From Flavobacteriales bacterium UBA952 (lineage in GTDB: Bacteria; Bacteroidota; Bacteroidia; Flavobacteriales_D; Crocinitomicaceae), in NCBI GenBank assembly GCA_905182495.1, contig CAJJBU010000017.1:62001-126000 (forward strand): a DNA stretch of 64,000 nucleotides. The letters are read 5' to 3'. The notes under the pieces are model-generated. The model saw only the letters and a list, made by a program, of their open reading frames with translations, was not told the DNA's origin and did no database searches. Shown here piece by piece: positions 44,701 to 54,630 of this stretch (position 1 is the first letter of the stretch; every line of letters starts with the position of its first letter). Both the position numbers and the translations under genes were made by a program.

Positions 44701-44966
44701 GCGTCCCTGTTGCTGATGGAAAGTTTGCAACGGCTTGCTCTGATGTCTGTCCTACTAATGCAATTGTCGTAGGAGATTGGAATGATATAGAATCAAATGT
44801 TAGAAAGAGCTCAGAAGAAAAACGTTCTTATCAGGCATTGGAAGAGATTGGTGTGAAACCCAACGTATGGTATAAAGTAAAGGTTCGAAACGAAGAAAAT
44901 GACTTATTGTCAAAGCTTCAGGTCGACAAGAAAGCGCATCACGAACCAAGTCACAAACAACACTAA
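41766..44966 (+). CDS. actB: Alternative complex III subunit ActB (Mo-oxidoreductase-like plus Fe-S)
   Basis: A 1066-residue periplasmic subunit. The precursor has a twin-arginine motif (GRRDFLKFLGF, RR at 51-52) followed by a hydrophobic stretch and a lipobox-like AAC, so it is probably exported by Tat and lipidated on C70. The large middle part resembles molybdopterin oxidoreductases, but no cofactor Cys/Ser motif was recognised. The C-terminal third carries iron-sulfur motifs: CIGCSNCLVAC, CQHCNHAPCETVCP, CIGTRYCANNCPY, CSFCVQRI and CSDVCPTNAI. This fused arrangement is standard for ActB. It follows actA by 31 bases. Confidence 0.95.
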   Translation: MADTKKYWKGIDELNDTKAFQDSKDVEFPEQNNSLENFLADDSLNESSTGRRDFLKFLGFSVAAATVAACEAPVIKAVPYVMKPENVVPGMATWYASTYYDGSAFASILVKTREARPIFIKGNKDFGITSGSVTPPIIASVLGLYDSERLQEPMKSGKSSKWSTVDSEISNALKTSKRVVLVSNTVISPSVLSSIEILKSSASGSFDHIQYDPISYSGIRNAHALNYGKAMIPSYDFSKAKTIVSVNADFLSTWLMPTQFATQYGETRNPDSEWMSKHFQFEAVMSVTGSNADYRGMTKPSEEESVLRYILDKLIGKPASISKGLKANADAAVTSLKISGEESLVVCGTNNTGLQQLVNEINNAVGAYGTTIDLYNELNLFQSEEGKMLDLVDSMIKGSVPDVVLFYNSNPVYSLPNGKAFAKALKTVKTSVSLNSHGDETAVACTFMCPDHHALEAWSDFQPTTKHYALAQPMITQIHNTASALESFVVWAGVAERVGKTSTLAYEKIKETFSDINGGNFDLAVHNSCVDLVSSTIEETFSFSSASISKTPKFSKGVEFVAYQKTAIGAGNHANNPWLNELPDPISKVTWDNYITMNPVEMTKAGYATTYDQENGLSLATITANGIKLTLPVYPLPGQALGTVGVALGYGRGGHGEKIGKAAYQTKEYGGYITDKNGNPKSIGENIFPMIMSSANELTYANSAKVNKVDGEYIIAATQIHHTVMGRHSIVRETTKGIYDSNGKESYNPAHMLQTIDADGSHVEKPVSEFDLWDAHPVENIGHRWGMTIDLSSCIGCSNCLVACQSENNVPVVGKDEVRRGREMHWLRIDRYFASAEEAAVGTRKDKDTFSFSAAEIAALNPKVVHMPMMCQHCNHAPCETVCPVAATTHSNEGLNQMTYNRCIGTRYCANNCPYKVRRFNWFNYPAYKKFTEINPAQDDLGRMVLNPDVTVRTRGVMEKCSFCVQRIQSTKLEAKKEGVPVADGKFATACSDVCPTNAIVVGDWNDIESNVRKSSEEKRSYQALEEIGVKPNVWYKVKVRNEENDLLSKLQVDKKAHHEPSHKQH

Positions 44967-44976
44967 GAATTAGCGT

Positions 44977-46365
44977 ATGCAAAAGGAAGCTGCAATAAGA
45001 GAACCCCTCATACTTGGTCACAAGTCCTACCATGACATTACGGAAGATGTTTGTAGACCAATTGAAGATAAGGCACCAAAGATGTGGTATATCTTGTTTG
45101 GTATAGCATTGGTTGTGGGTCTATATGGAATAGGTTGTATTCTTTATTTGCTGGGTACTGGAGTAGGTGTTTGGGGATTGAACAAGACCATCGGTTGGGC
45201 TTGGGATATTACAAATTTCGTTTGGTGGGTTGGTATCGGACATGCTGGAACTCTAATATCTGCAGTGCTTCTTCTCTTTCGTCAGAAATGGAGAATGGCA
45301 ATTAACAGGTCAGCAGAAGCGATGACAATCTTTGCCGTATTTATGGCGGGATTATTTCCATTGATTCACATGGGACGTTTATGGGTAGGTTATTGGGTAA
45401 TGCCAATACCTAATCAGTTTGGTTCTTTATGGGTTAACTTTAACTCCCCTTTACTTTGGGATGTATTTGCGATTTCGACATACTTATCAGTATCCGTTGT
45501 GTTTTGGTATATTGGTCTAATCCCTGATTTTGCTACTATTCGAGACAGAGCAAGAAAACCGATTTCTAAAAAGATGTATTCTATTCTTGCATTTGGATGG
45601 TCAGGAAGAGCGAAACATTGGAACCGATTTGAATTGGTTTCATTGGTTTTAGCTGGTCTTGCAACGCCACTTGTATTTTCGGTTCACTCTATTGTATCAT
45701 TTGACTTTGCCACCTCCGTGATTCCTGGATGGCATACGACAATATTTCCTCCATATTTTGTTGCCGGAGCTGTTTTCTCTGGATTTGCTATGGTGCAGAC
45801 CTTATTGCTTATCATGAGAAAGGCAATGAATTTAGAGGCTTATATTCATACAAAACATGTTGAATACATGAACATTGTAATCATGGTAACTGGATCAATT
45901 GTTGGAACGGCTTATATTACTGAGCTATTTATTTCTTGGTATTCGGGTGTTGAATACGAAGCGTATGCTTTTATTAACAGAGCGACCGGACCTTATTGGT
46001 GGGCTTATGCCGCGATGATGACGTGTAATGTTGTTTCTCCTCAGTTGATGTGGTTCAGAAAATTAAGAAGAAGCCTATTATTTACATTTTTCATTTCGAT
46101 AGTAGTAAATATCGGTATGTGGTTTGAGCGTTATGTGATTATCATGACCTCCCTGCATAGAGATTATTTACCGTCTTCATGGAGTATGCATTATCCGAGT
46201 CCTATTGATATAGGTGTATACATTGGTACAATAGGTTTATTCTTCGTTTTCTTCTTGTTATTTGCTAGGTTCTTCCCTGTATTGGCATTGAATGAAATCA
46301 AATCGATATTGAAAGGTTCAGGACAGTCCTATAAAGAATCTCCTGATTATTATAAAAATCATTAA
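44977..46365 (+). CDS. actC: Alternative complex III subunit ActC (NrfD-like)
   Basis: A 462-residue polytopic membrane protein of the NrfD/PsrC family with about ten helices, forming a quinol-binding membrane core of ACIII. Recognisable stretches are FVWWVGIGHAGTLISAVLLLF, core WWVGIGHAGTLISA, the region LFPLIHMGRLWVGYW, and VPGWH-type text FATSVIPGWHTTIFPPYFVAGA, core IPGWHTTIFPPYFVAGA. It starts 10 bases after actB. ActC and ActF are the two NrfD-like subunits of the complex. Confidence 0.94.
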   Translation: MQKEAAIREPLILGHKSYHDITEDVCRPIEDKAPKMWYILFGIALVVGLYGIGCILYLLGTGVGVWGLNKTIGWAWDITNFVWWVGIGHAGTLISAVLLLFRQKWRMAINRSAEAMTIFAVFMAGLFPLIHMGRLWVGYWVMPIPNQFGSLWVNFNSPLLWDVFAISTYLSVSVVFWYIGLIPDFATIRDRARKPISKKMYSILAFGWSGRAKHWNRFELVSLVLAGLATPLVFSVHSIVSFDFATSVIPGWHTTIFPPYFVAGAVFSGFAMVQTLLLIMRKAMNLEAYIHTKHVEYMNIVIMVTGSIVGTAYITELFISWYSGVEYEAYAFINRATGPYWWAYAAMMTCNVVSPQLMWFRKLRRSLLFTFFISIVVNIGMWFERYVIIMTSLHRDYLPSSWSMHYPSPIDIGVYIGTIGLFFVFFLLFARFFPVLALNEIKSILKGSGQSYKESPDYYKNH

Positions 46366-46374
46366 GAAAGAGCT

Positions 46375-46905
46375 ATGTCTGATAAAGTAATATATGTAAT
46401 GTATGACGACGACGGAGTGCTGAAAGATGGTGCGAAAAAGTTGGTTTCTAGTGGAGTCAAAATTTCGGATACTTTTTCACCTTTTCCGATTCATGGTATT
46501 GATCCAATTATTGGAATTAAAAACACACGATTAGGGATTATGGCTTTTTTATATGGGCTGATAGGATTAACGTTAGCTACAATAGGAATGCGCTTTTTCA
46601 TGATTGATGACTGGCCCATGAATATTGGTGGTAAACCGAGTTTCACCTACCTGGAAAACATTTTGTCTTTTGTCCCGATTTCTTTTGAATTTACTGTAAT
46701 GTGTGCAGCACACGGAATGGCAATCACTTATTTGTTGCGTAATAAGACCTTACCAGGTATGCCTGCTCAAAACCCTGACCCTCGAACAACTGATGATAAA
46801 TTTGTAATGGAAATTAGAACTTCTGAAAATTCAATGGATGAAAAAGAATTGGATCAGTTGATAAAGGATACTGGTTTTATTGAGATAGACAAAAAGATCA
46901 TATAA
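46375..46905 (+). CDS. actD: Alternative complex III subunit ActD (DUF3341)
   Basis: A 176-residue protein of the DUF3341 family. The N-terminal soluble part (VIYVMYDDDGVLKDGAKKL, core YVMYDDDGVLKDGAKKL, and SPFPIHGID) is followed by two membrane helices (about 58-78 and 96-116) and a soluble tail. It is a structural subunit of ACIII, without known cofactors. It starts 9 bases after actC. Confidence 0.92.
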   Translation: MSDKVIYVMYDDDGVLKDGAKKLVSSGVKISDTFSPFPIHGIDPIIGIKNTRLGIMAFLYGLIGLTLATIGMRFFMIDDWPMNIGGKPSFTYLENILSFVPISFEFTVMCAAHGMAITYLLRNKTLPGMPAQNPDPRTTDDKFVMEIRTSENSMDEKELDQLIKDTGFIEIDKKII

Positions 46906-46929
46906 GTAATATTGAGAAACGCTTTGAAA

Positions 46930-47664
46930 ATGAACAACAAATTTAATTTATACACTAGTCTGTCCTTTCTAATGTTCGTAACACTTTTCGTGTCATGTTC
47001 ATCGGATCCGGATAGCCCTGGAACGGAATACATGCCTGATATGTATCGTTCTCCTGCAATTGAGACCTATGTTGACTATGGCGAAATAAGGGGAAAAGAA
47101 AATAAAAGTTACAAATCAATCCTGTCGGCGAGACAAACACCGAAATATACAGTCCCGTATGTAGGAACAGATGAGCAAACTGTCAAAATGATGCTTCCAA
47201 ATAAAAGAAAAGCGGGAATAGCTTGGCGAGAAAGTCATGGTTTATACGGTTGGGACTTGGATAATGTAAGCGGTTATGAAATGTCTCGATTTGACACAGT
47301 GAACCCAATGGTTATGACAGCGGATAATGCTTCAGGTATTTTAAAGCAGGGTGAAAAACTGTATTCCTCAATGTGTATGCATTGTCACGGAGAAAAAGGG
47401 GATGGTAATGGCCCAATGATTCAAAGTGGAGCCTACGGTGATTTAGGAGTTGTTCCGGCATATAAAAATTTAGATACGCTTTCTGAGGGTAAGATATTCC
47501 ACAGTATCTATTACGGAAAAGGTTTTATGGGAGCACATAGTTCGCTCTTGAATAAAAAAGAAATATGGACACTGGTTCATTATGTTCGCCAATTCCAAAT
47601 AGATGGATACGGTAAGTTTGAAGAGATAGCTGAAGTAGAGGTCAATCAAGAAACTGCTGAGTAG
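46930..47664 (+). CDS. actE: Alternative complex III subunit ActE, monoheme cytochrome c lipoprotein
   Basis: A 244-residue cytochrome c. I chose the ATG at 46930 because it opens a lipoprotein signal (LFVSC, Cys23); a TTG at 46912 is in frame but less likely. One heme motif, CMHCH at 149-153, is followed by GEKGDGNGPM, and a distal Met is likely in GFMGAHSS. The protein is anchored to the membrane by lipid and carries electrons from ActA to the oxidase. It is the fifth gene of the operon. Confidence 0.92.
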   Translation: MNNKFNLYTSLSFLMFVTLFVSCSSDPDSPGTEYMPDMYRSPAIETYVDYGEIRGKENKSYKSILSARQTPKYTVPYVGTDEQTVKMMLPNKRKAGIAWRESHGLYGWDLDNVSGYEMSRFDTVNPMVMTADNASGILKQGEKLYSSMCMHCHGEKGDGNGPMIQSGAYGDLGVVPAYKNLDTLSEGKIFHSIYYGKGFMGAHSSLLNKKEIWTLVHYVRQFQIDGYGKFEEIAEVEVNQETAE

Positions 47665-47685
47665 AAGTAATTAATTTTTAGATAA

Positions 47686-48873
<1,188 letters not shown>

Positions 48874-48894
48874 CCAACCAAGTCGATAGATAAA

Positions 48895-50289
48895 ATGGAA
48901 AAAATTATAATTCTTATTGTCCTTATAACAGGTGTGATTGCTATAGCGCAGCTTGTAAGAGTATATGAGTTAACATACAAACTCAAAAATCGTGGTGAAC
49001 ATGAAATCCCTAATCGTGATAACAATCTAAACGCCAAATTAATGCTTGGCTTTATGATGTTTCAGTTTTTGGGCTTTATATACCTAATGTTAAAATACGG
49101 ATGGACTGGTAGAGGAGAGCCTGCATCTCTTCAAGGTGTTGAAACTGATTGGCTTTTAAATGTCAATTTCATCATCATCATCCTCGTTTTCTTTATTACG
49201 AATTTCTTATTGTTCTTTTTTGCTTATAAGTACGTAAGAAAGCCGGGTGTAAAGGCAACCTATTATTCACACAATAATAAGCTCGAGATCATTTGGACGA
49301 TTGTCCCTGCAGTTGTTTTAGGAGTAATTATTATTCTAGGTCTAAAGTCATGGACGGAATTGACTGCACAATCTTCTGATAAAGCAGAGAAAATCGAATT
49401 GTTTGCTTATCAGTTTGCTTGGATTGCAAGGTATTCTGGAGAAGACAATACTTTAGGTAAATTTGATTATAAGCTCACCACCGGTAATAACGAATTGGCA
49501 TTAATGACTGAAAGTACGATTGACACTTCTCTCAATGAAATGAAATTGTCGATCGAAAACTTAGAATCAAAATTGAAGCAAGTGAATTTTGACTATTTGG
49601 TTTCAGCGTATCGAGGTCTATCTTCAAATTCATCGTTTAAAAGTGGAATTGATAAAGCGGCTCAAGAGATATTGGTTTCAGACTTTAATTTAGCGGAGGC
49701 AGAAGCAGAATTCAAACATCTTTATGGAGATCACATAGGGAATCATGGCCATTTGGAGATTGCATTAGAGGCACCAAATCAAGAAACTCAAACGATCATA
49801 GGTGATTTAGAACAGCAGCTATCTATTAAAGAAAGACTTTATAGAGGTTTGGTTCAAATGAAACAAAATCACAATCCGGATGTTGATAAATATGCTTTAA
49901 ATGATATTTTGCAAAAGGACACATTGTATTTATGTAAAGGTCGTGATTATGAATTCTCATTTAGGTCAAAGGATGTAATCCATTCAGCTTACTTCCCGCA
50001 TTTTAGAGCGCAAATGAATGTAGTGCCTGGAATGCCTACTAGATTCAAGTTTACGCCGTCATTGACTACCAATGAAATGCGTAAAAGTAAGAATGATGAA
50101 AAATTTAATTTTGTTCTTATGTGCAATAAGATTTGCGGAGGGGCACATTATAAAATGAAAATGATTGTTGTAGTTTATCCTGAGGCCGAATACAATACTT
50201 GGATGGCTTCTAAGAAAACGGCAACATTTAAAGACCAATATTCTCCAGCAGTTGAAGCTGTGGAAAGTACAATAGATTCAAACATTTAA
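48895..50289 (+). CDS. coxB: Cytochrome c oxidase subunit II with long insertion
   Basis: A 464-residue subunit carrying the CuA electron-entry site of the terminal oxidase. Membrane helices lie at about 1-20, 50-67, 90-112 and 133-149. CuA ligands are H363 (VIHSAYFPHF), C410, C414, H418 and M421 (CNKICGGAHYKM). No CxxCH is present, so no cytochrome c domain is fused. Between the first beta-strand (QFAWIARYSG, 173-182) and the rest of the CuA domain lies an insertion of roughly 125 residues (200-327), mostly helical, that most subunit II proteins lack. Confidence 0.94.
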   Translation: MEKIIILIVLITGVIAIAQLVRVYELTYKLKNRGEHEIPNRDNNLNAKLMLGFMMFQFLGFIYLMLKYGWTGRGEPASLQGVETDWLLNVNFIIIILVFFITNFLLFFFAYKYVRKPGVKATYYSHNNKLEIIWTIVPAVVLGVIIILGLKSWTELTAQSSDKAEKIELFAYQFAWIARYSGEDNTLGKFDYKLTTGNNELALMTESTIDTSLNEMKLSIENLESKLKQVNFDYLVSAYRGLSSNSSFKSGIDKAAQEILVSDFNLAEAEAEFKHLYGDHIGNHGHLEIALEAPNQETQTIIGDLEQQLSIKERLYRGLVQMKQNHNPDVDKYALNDILQKDTLYLCKGRDYEFSFRSKDVIHSAYFPHFRAQMNVVPGMPTRFKFTPSLTTNEMRKSKNDEKFNFVLMCNKICGGAHYKMKMIVVVYPEAEYNTWMASKKTATFKDQYSPAVEAVESTIDSNI

Positions 50290-50305
50290 TTAAAAAAAAT
50301 ATACG

Positions 50306-52168
50306 ATGTCTTCAGTAGCACACGAAAACCATCATGACGAACACCACCATGAGGAGCATTTCATCTCAAAATATATCTTCAGTCAAGATCATAAGATGAT
50401 CGGGAAGCAGTTTTTAATGACTGCGGTATTTATGGGTCTCGTAGCCATGATGCTATCTATTTTCTTTCGAATTCAATTGGCATGGCCAGGGGAGGAATCT
50501 ACCTTTTTAAACATTTTCCTTGGTGATGAATGGGCGCCAAATGGTATCATGAAGGAGGACATGTATTTAGGCTTGGTCACCTTGCACGGAACTATAATGG
50601 TTTTTTTCTTATTAACAGGGGGGCTATCTGGAACCTTCTCTAATATTCTTATTCCTTTACAATTGGGCGCAAGAGATATGGCGTCGGGCTTTTTGAATAT
50701 GCTATCCTATTGGTTTTTCTTCTTGTCTTCACTATTAATGTTTGCCTCTCTTTTTGTACATGAAGGGGCTGTGTTCGGACTTCAGCTTGGAGACCCAACC
50801 ACAAGTCTACCAGGGGTATGGGATGGATCCGGCCCAGCAATGGCAGGTTGGACAATCTATCCTCCGTTATCTGCGCTTCCCCAATCAGTCTCTGGCTCAG
50901 GTTTAGGAATGACCTTGTGGTTATTCTCCATGACGATTTTCATCGCATCTTCATTAATCGGTTCGTTAAATTATATCGTAACGGTATTTAACCTGAGAAC
51001 AAAAGGAATGATAATGACGCGTATGCCTTTAACCATATGGGCATTCTTTGTTACTGCTATTCTTGGCGTATTGTCTTTCCCCGTGCTGTTATCTGCTGCA
51101 TTATTATTGATGATGGATCGAATGGCGGGAACTAGTTTTTATTTATCTGATATCATTGTAGGATCTGAAATGCTGGCAAATCATGGAGGGTCTCCTATTC
51201 TATATCAGCATTTATTTTGGTTCTTAGGCCATCCAGAGGTATACATTGTACTTCTTCCGGCACTAGGGTTGTCATCAGAAATAATAGCGACAAATTCACG
51301 TAAACCAATTTTCGGATATAAAGCGATGATTGGTTCCATTCTAGCCATAGGATTCCTATCCTTTATTGTCTGGGGCCACCATATGTTTATAACGGGAATG
51401 AACCCATTCTTAGGTTCTGTTTTTGTTTTTACAACTTTACTTATTGCAATACCTTCAGCTGTTAAGGTCTTTAATTATTTGGCTACGTTGTGGAAAGGCT
51501 CATTGGTACTTACGCCGGCCATGATGTTTGCAATCGGTCTTGTTTCTACGTTTATTACAGGAGGGGTTACGGGTATTATTTTAGCCGATTCTGCTTTAGA
51601 CATTGCGTTGCATGACACTTATTTTGTTGTCGCTCACTTCCATATCGTAATGGGAATGTCTGCTGTGTTTGGAATGTTCGGTGGCGTCTACCATTGGTTC
51701 CCAAAAATGTTTGGTAAGATGATGAATACAAGATTGGGTTATGTTCACTTTTGGATTACCATCATTGGTGCGTATGGCGTGTTTTTCCCAATGCATTTTG
51801 TTGGACTTGCTGGCGCTCCTAGAAGATATTACAACTACTCAGTATATGAGGAATTTGATAAAGGGGCATTGGATATGATGATGGATCTGAATGTGATTAT
51901 TACGTTCTTCGCTATTTTTGCGGCACTTGGACAAGCTTTGTTCTTATTCAATTTCTTCTACAGTATTTTTAGAGGCCCTAAGGCCCCTCAAAACCCTTGG
52001 AGGTCAACGACCCTTGAGTGGACGACTCCTGTAGAGCATATTCACGGAAATTGGCCCGGAGAATTACCGACTGTGCATAGATGGCCGTATGATTATTCAA
52101 AGCCTGGAGCTGATGAGGATTTTATTCCCCAAACAGTGCCACTAGCAGAAGGAGAGGAGGAGCATTAA
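50306..52168 (+). CDS. coxA: Cytochrome c oxidase subunit I
   Basis: A 620-residue heme-copper oxidase catalytic subunit that reduces oxygen to water and pumps protons. The CuB/active-site motif WFLGHPEVYIVLLPALG includes the Glu of the A1-type proton channel and the His-Tyr crosslink pair. HHMF provides two more CuB histidines, and HDTYFVVAHFHIVMG the heme ligands. The N-terminus is His-rich (ENHHDEHHHEEH). It ends the act-cox operon and is convergent with the DUF3109 gene, with 5 bases between them. No subunit III/IV gene follows. Confidence 0.96.
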   Translation: MSSVAHENHHDEHHHEEHFISKYIFSQDHKMIGKQFLMTAVFMGLVAMMLSIFFRIQLAWPGEESTFLNIFLGDEWAPNGIMKEDMYLGLVTLHGTIMVFFLLTGGLSGTFSNILIPLQLGARDMASGFLNMLSYWFFFLSSLLMFASLFVHEGAVFGLQLGDPTTSLPGVWDGSGPAMAGWTIYPPLSALPQSVSGSGLGMTLWLFSMTIFIASSLIGSLNYIVTVFNLRTKGMIMTRMPLTIWAFFVTAILGVLSFPVLLSAALLLMMDRMAGTSFYLSDIIVGSEMLANHGGSPILYQHLFWFLGHPEVYIVLLPALGLSSEIIATNSRKPIFGYKAMIGSILAIGFLSFIVWGHHMFITGMNPFLGSVFVFTTLLIAIPSAVKVFNYLATLWKGSLVLTPAMMFAIGLVSTFITGGVTGIILADSALDIALHDTYFVVAHFHIVMGMSAVFGMFGGVYHWFPKMFGKMMNTRLGYVHFWITIIGAYGVFFPMHFVGLAGAPRRYYNYSVYEEFDKGALDMMMDLNVIITFFAIFAALGQALFLFNFFYSIFRGPKAPQNPWRSTTLEWTTPVEHIHGNWPGELPTVHRWPYDYSKPGADEDFIPQTVPLAEGEEEH

Positions 52169-52173
52169 ATTTT

Positions 52174-52755
52174 TTATTTATTTTGCTTTTTTAGTTCTTC
52201 GTTTACCCTTTCTAGTTCTTCAAAAAAGTCAGCCCCGAACGCTCGGGTTAAGGGTTCTTTTAAGAACCTGAAAACAGGTACTTTCAATGATGAACCTAAT
52301 TCACAGGCAGGACTGCAGATATTCCAAGTCTCATAATTTAACGCTGTGAATTCAATAAAGTCTTTTGTGCGAATAGGGTACAAGTGACATGATATAGGTT
52401 TATTGAAGGAAATCGCATCATCCTTATAGGCGGTTTCAATCGAGCACTGAGCAGTGTTACTTTTGTCAAAATATACAAACGCACATTCTTTTTTATTTAC
52501 CAACTGGGTTGAGGGTTGCTCTTCGTCATCTTCATAATAGAAGCCATTCTCCTTTATGGCATCAATTCCTTTACGATTCATATAGGGCTTGATATGGTCT
52601 AAATTGTCCCTAATCAATTCAACCTCTGATTGTTTTAGAGGAGCACCTCCATCACCTTGGACACAACAGGCTCCCTTGCATTTAGACAGGTCGCAGACGA
52701 ACTGCTCTGAAAAGACTTCGGTTGATATTATTTTGTTATTGATTTCTACGAGCAT
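52174..52755 (-). CDS. DUF3109 family cysteine-cluster protein
   Basis: A 193-residue protein of the DUF3109/YkgJ-like group. Conserved cysteines occur as CDLSKCKGACC at residues 25-35, C in KKECAFVYF, ISCHLYPIRT and WNICSPAC, and probably bind a metal or Fe-S cluster. It has no signal peptide. It is monocistronic and divergent from rimP. The function is unknown. Confidence 0.8.
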   Translation of the reverse strand: MLVEINNKIISTEVFSEQFVCDLSKCKGACCVQGDGGAPLKQSEVELIRDNLDHIKPYMNRKGIDAIKENGFYYEDDEEQPSTQLVNKKECAFVYFDKSNTAQCSIETAYKDDAISFNKPISCHLYPIRTKDFIEFTALNYETWNICSPACELGSSLKVPVFRFLKEPLTRAFGADFFEELERVNEELKKQNK

Positions 52756-52801
52756 AATTATAAAAGTAAGGGTTATTCCTTTTTTATTTAGGTAAATGTG
52801 C

Positions 52802-52809
52802 TATCTTTG
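52802..52809 (+). promoter_or_regulatory. -7 box TATCTTTG of rimP-nusA-infB
   Basis: Exact TAnnTTTG match. Transcription would start near 52815, leaving a leader of about 60 bases that contains the hairpin at 52834. Confidence 0.55.
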
Positions 52810-52833
52810 TAGTCACAAATGTGAGGAATACAG

Positions 52834-52860
52834 AAAGAGGGGACGAAAGTCCCCTCTTTT
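52834..52860 (+). terminator. Terminator-like hairpin in rimP leader
   Basis: AAAGAGGGGAC / GTCCCCTCTTT with a GAAA tetraloop and a short T-run (TTTTGTT). It lies between the promoter and the rimP ATG, so it looks like an attenuator for the rimP-nusA-infB operon. Confidence 0.65.
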
Positions 52861-52876
52861 GTTAAGCAATAATGAC

Positions 52877-53353
52877 ATGATTTCAAAAGAGCGCGTAACA
52901 GCTTTAATCGATGAACGTATAGAAGACCTGAAGAAGGACTTGTATGTTGTTGAATTGACTATTTCTGCAAATAGCGTTATTCGTGTCGAGCTAGACAAGG
53001 TTGATGGATATGTCGCTGTAGAAGATTGTATGTCGATTTCTAGAAACATCGAACACAATCTTGATCGAGAGGCTGAAGACTTTGAGCTTCATGTATCCTC
53101 AGCGGGTTTAGACAAGCCATTCCGTCATCCAAATCAGTACCGTAAGAATATTGGCCGCCGCGTCAAAGTTAAACTCAATGATGCTTCTAAAATTGAAGGT
53201 GAGTTGGTTTCCTATAACGAAGAAGGAATTGAATTGATGGATCGTGTAAAGAAAAAAATTGAGGGCCGAAAAAAGAAGGAATGGGTAGAGGATATCTACA
53301 AGTTTAAATTAGAAGAAATAAAAGAAACAAAAATTGTAATATCATTTAAATAA
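52877..53353 (+). CDS. rimP: Ribosome maturation factor RimP
   Basis: A 158-residue protein needed for 30S subunit assembly. The two-domain fold is recognisable from SISRNIEHNLDREAEDFELHVSSAGLDKPF, core ELHVSSAGLDKPFRH, and the C-terminal Sm-like barrel. I chose the ATG at 52877; the longer frame from 52796 would cover the promoter and the leader hairpin. It heads the conserved rimP-nusA-infB operon, 6 bases from nusA. Confidence 0.92.
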   Translation: MISKERVTALIDERIEDLKKDLYVVELTISANSVIRVELDKVDGYVAVEDCMSISRNIEHNLDREAEDFELHVSSAGLDKPFRHPNQYRKNIGRRVKVKLNDASKIEGELVSYNEEGIELMDRVKKKIEGRKKKEWVEDIYKFKLEEIKETKIVISFK

Positions 53354-53359
53354 AGTAAT

Positions 53360-54595
53360 ATGAACAGTATTGAATTGGTAGATTCGTTTTCAGAATTTAA
53401 AGATCTGAAAAACATTGACAAGCAGACAATGCAACATGTCCTTGAGGATGTTTTTAGAGCTATGTTCAAGAGGAAGTTTAACACAGATGAGCATATTGAC
53501 ATCATTGTAAATATTGACAAAGGAGATGTTCAAATCTTTTTAAATAAGGAAATCGTTGATGATGGCGAAGTAGAAGACCCAAATACTGAAATGGCGTATT
53601 CTGATGCTATTAAAATTGAACCAGATTTTGAAATAGGAGAAGAAGTTACTGAAGAATTTCGTTTTGCTGATTTTGGAAGAAGAAATGTTCTTTCGCTTAG
53701 ACAAAACCTTATTTCTAGAATTCTAGAATTAGAAAAGGATCATCTTTACAAGATGTACAAGGAGCGTATTGGTGAAATCATGACAGGAGAGGTATATCAA
53801 GTATGGAAGAAGGAGATCTTGGTTATGGATGATGATGGGAATGAACTTCTTTTACCGAAATCAGAGCAAATACCATCAGACTTCTTTAAAAAAGGAGAAT
53901 CTGTTAGAGCTGTTGTTTCTAAGGTCGATATGCGAAATAGCACACCAGTTATTATATTATCTCGTACGGCACCAGAGTTTTTAGAGCGTTTATTTGAGTT
54001 AGAGGTCCCTGAAGTATTTGACGGTTTAATTACCATTAAGAATATTGTTCGTGAACCGGGTGAAAGAGCTAAAGTAGCTGTTGAATCTTATGACGATAGA
54101 ATAGATCCTGTTGGAGCCTGCGTAGGTATGAAAGGATCTAGAATTCATGGAATTGTTAGGGAGCTGCGAAATGAGAACATTGATGTAATTAATTACACGA
54201 CAAATAATCAGCTTTTAATTCAACGAGCATTATCTCCAGCAAAAATAACTTCAATGGAAATTCTTGAAGAGGAGAGCCGTGTTAAGGTTTACTTAAAACC
54301 AGATCAAGTATCGCTTGCTATTGGTAGAGGAGGTAATAACATTAAGTTAGCGGGTCGCTTGTGTGGTTATGAAATTGATGTTTATCGTGACGGAGAAGTG
54401 GACATTGAAGATGTAGATTTAGAAGAATTTGCAGATGAAATAGATAGCTGGATTATAGATGAGCTTAAGGCAATAGGATGTGATACTGCAAAATCTGTTT
54501 TGGAAATTAATGTTGAGGATATGGTAACACGAACTGACCTTGAAAAAGAGACGATTGAGGAAGTATTTCGTATTTTAAAGGCGGAATTTGAATAA
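53360..54595 (+). CDS. nusA: Transcription termination/antitermination factor NusA
   Basis: A 411-residue RNA polymerase-binding factor controlling pausing, termination and antitermination. In order: N-terminal RNAP-binding domain, S1 domain (about 135-200, IGEIMTGEVYQVWKKEIL), and two KH domains (GACVGMKGSRIHGIVREL and SLAIGRGGNNIKLAGRL). A short C-terminal helical domain ends the protein; the acidic repeats of E. coli NusA are absent. It lies between rimP and infB with gaps of 6 and 35 bases. Confidence 0.96.
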   Translation: MNSIELVDSFSEFKDLKNIDKQTMQHVLEDVFRAMFKRKFNTDEHIDIIVNIDKGDVQIFLNKEIVDDGEVEDPNTEMAYSDAIKIEPDFEIGEEVTEEFRFADFGRRNVLSLRQNLISRILELEKDHLYKMYKERIGEIMTGEVYQVWKKEILVMDDDGNELLLPKSEQIPSDFFKKGESVRAVVSKVDMRNSTPVIILSRTAPEFLERLFELEVPEVFDGLITIKNIVREPGERAKVAVESYDDRIDPVGACVGMKGSRIHGIVRELRNENIDVINYTTNNQLLIQRALSPAKITSMEILEEESRVKVYLKPDQVSLAIGRGGNNIKLAGRLCGYEIDVYRDGEVDIEDVDLEEFADEIDSWIIDELKAIGCDTAKSVLEINVEDMVTRTDLEKETIEEVFRILKAEFE

Positions 54596-54630
54596 ATTTG
54601 AACTATCGATTTAAAATCGAAAAAATAATT

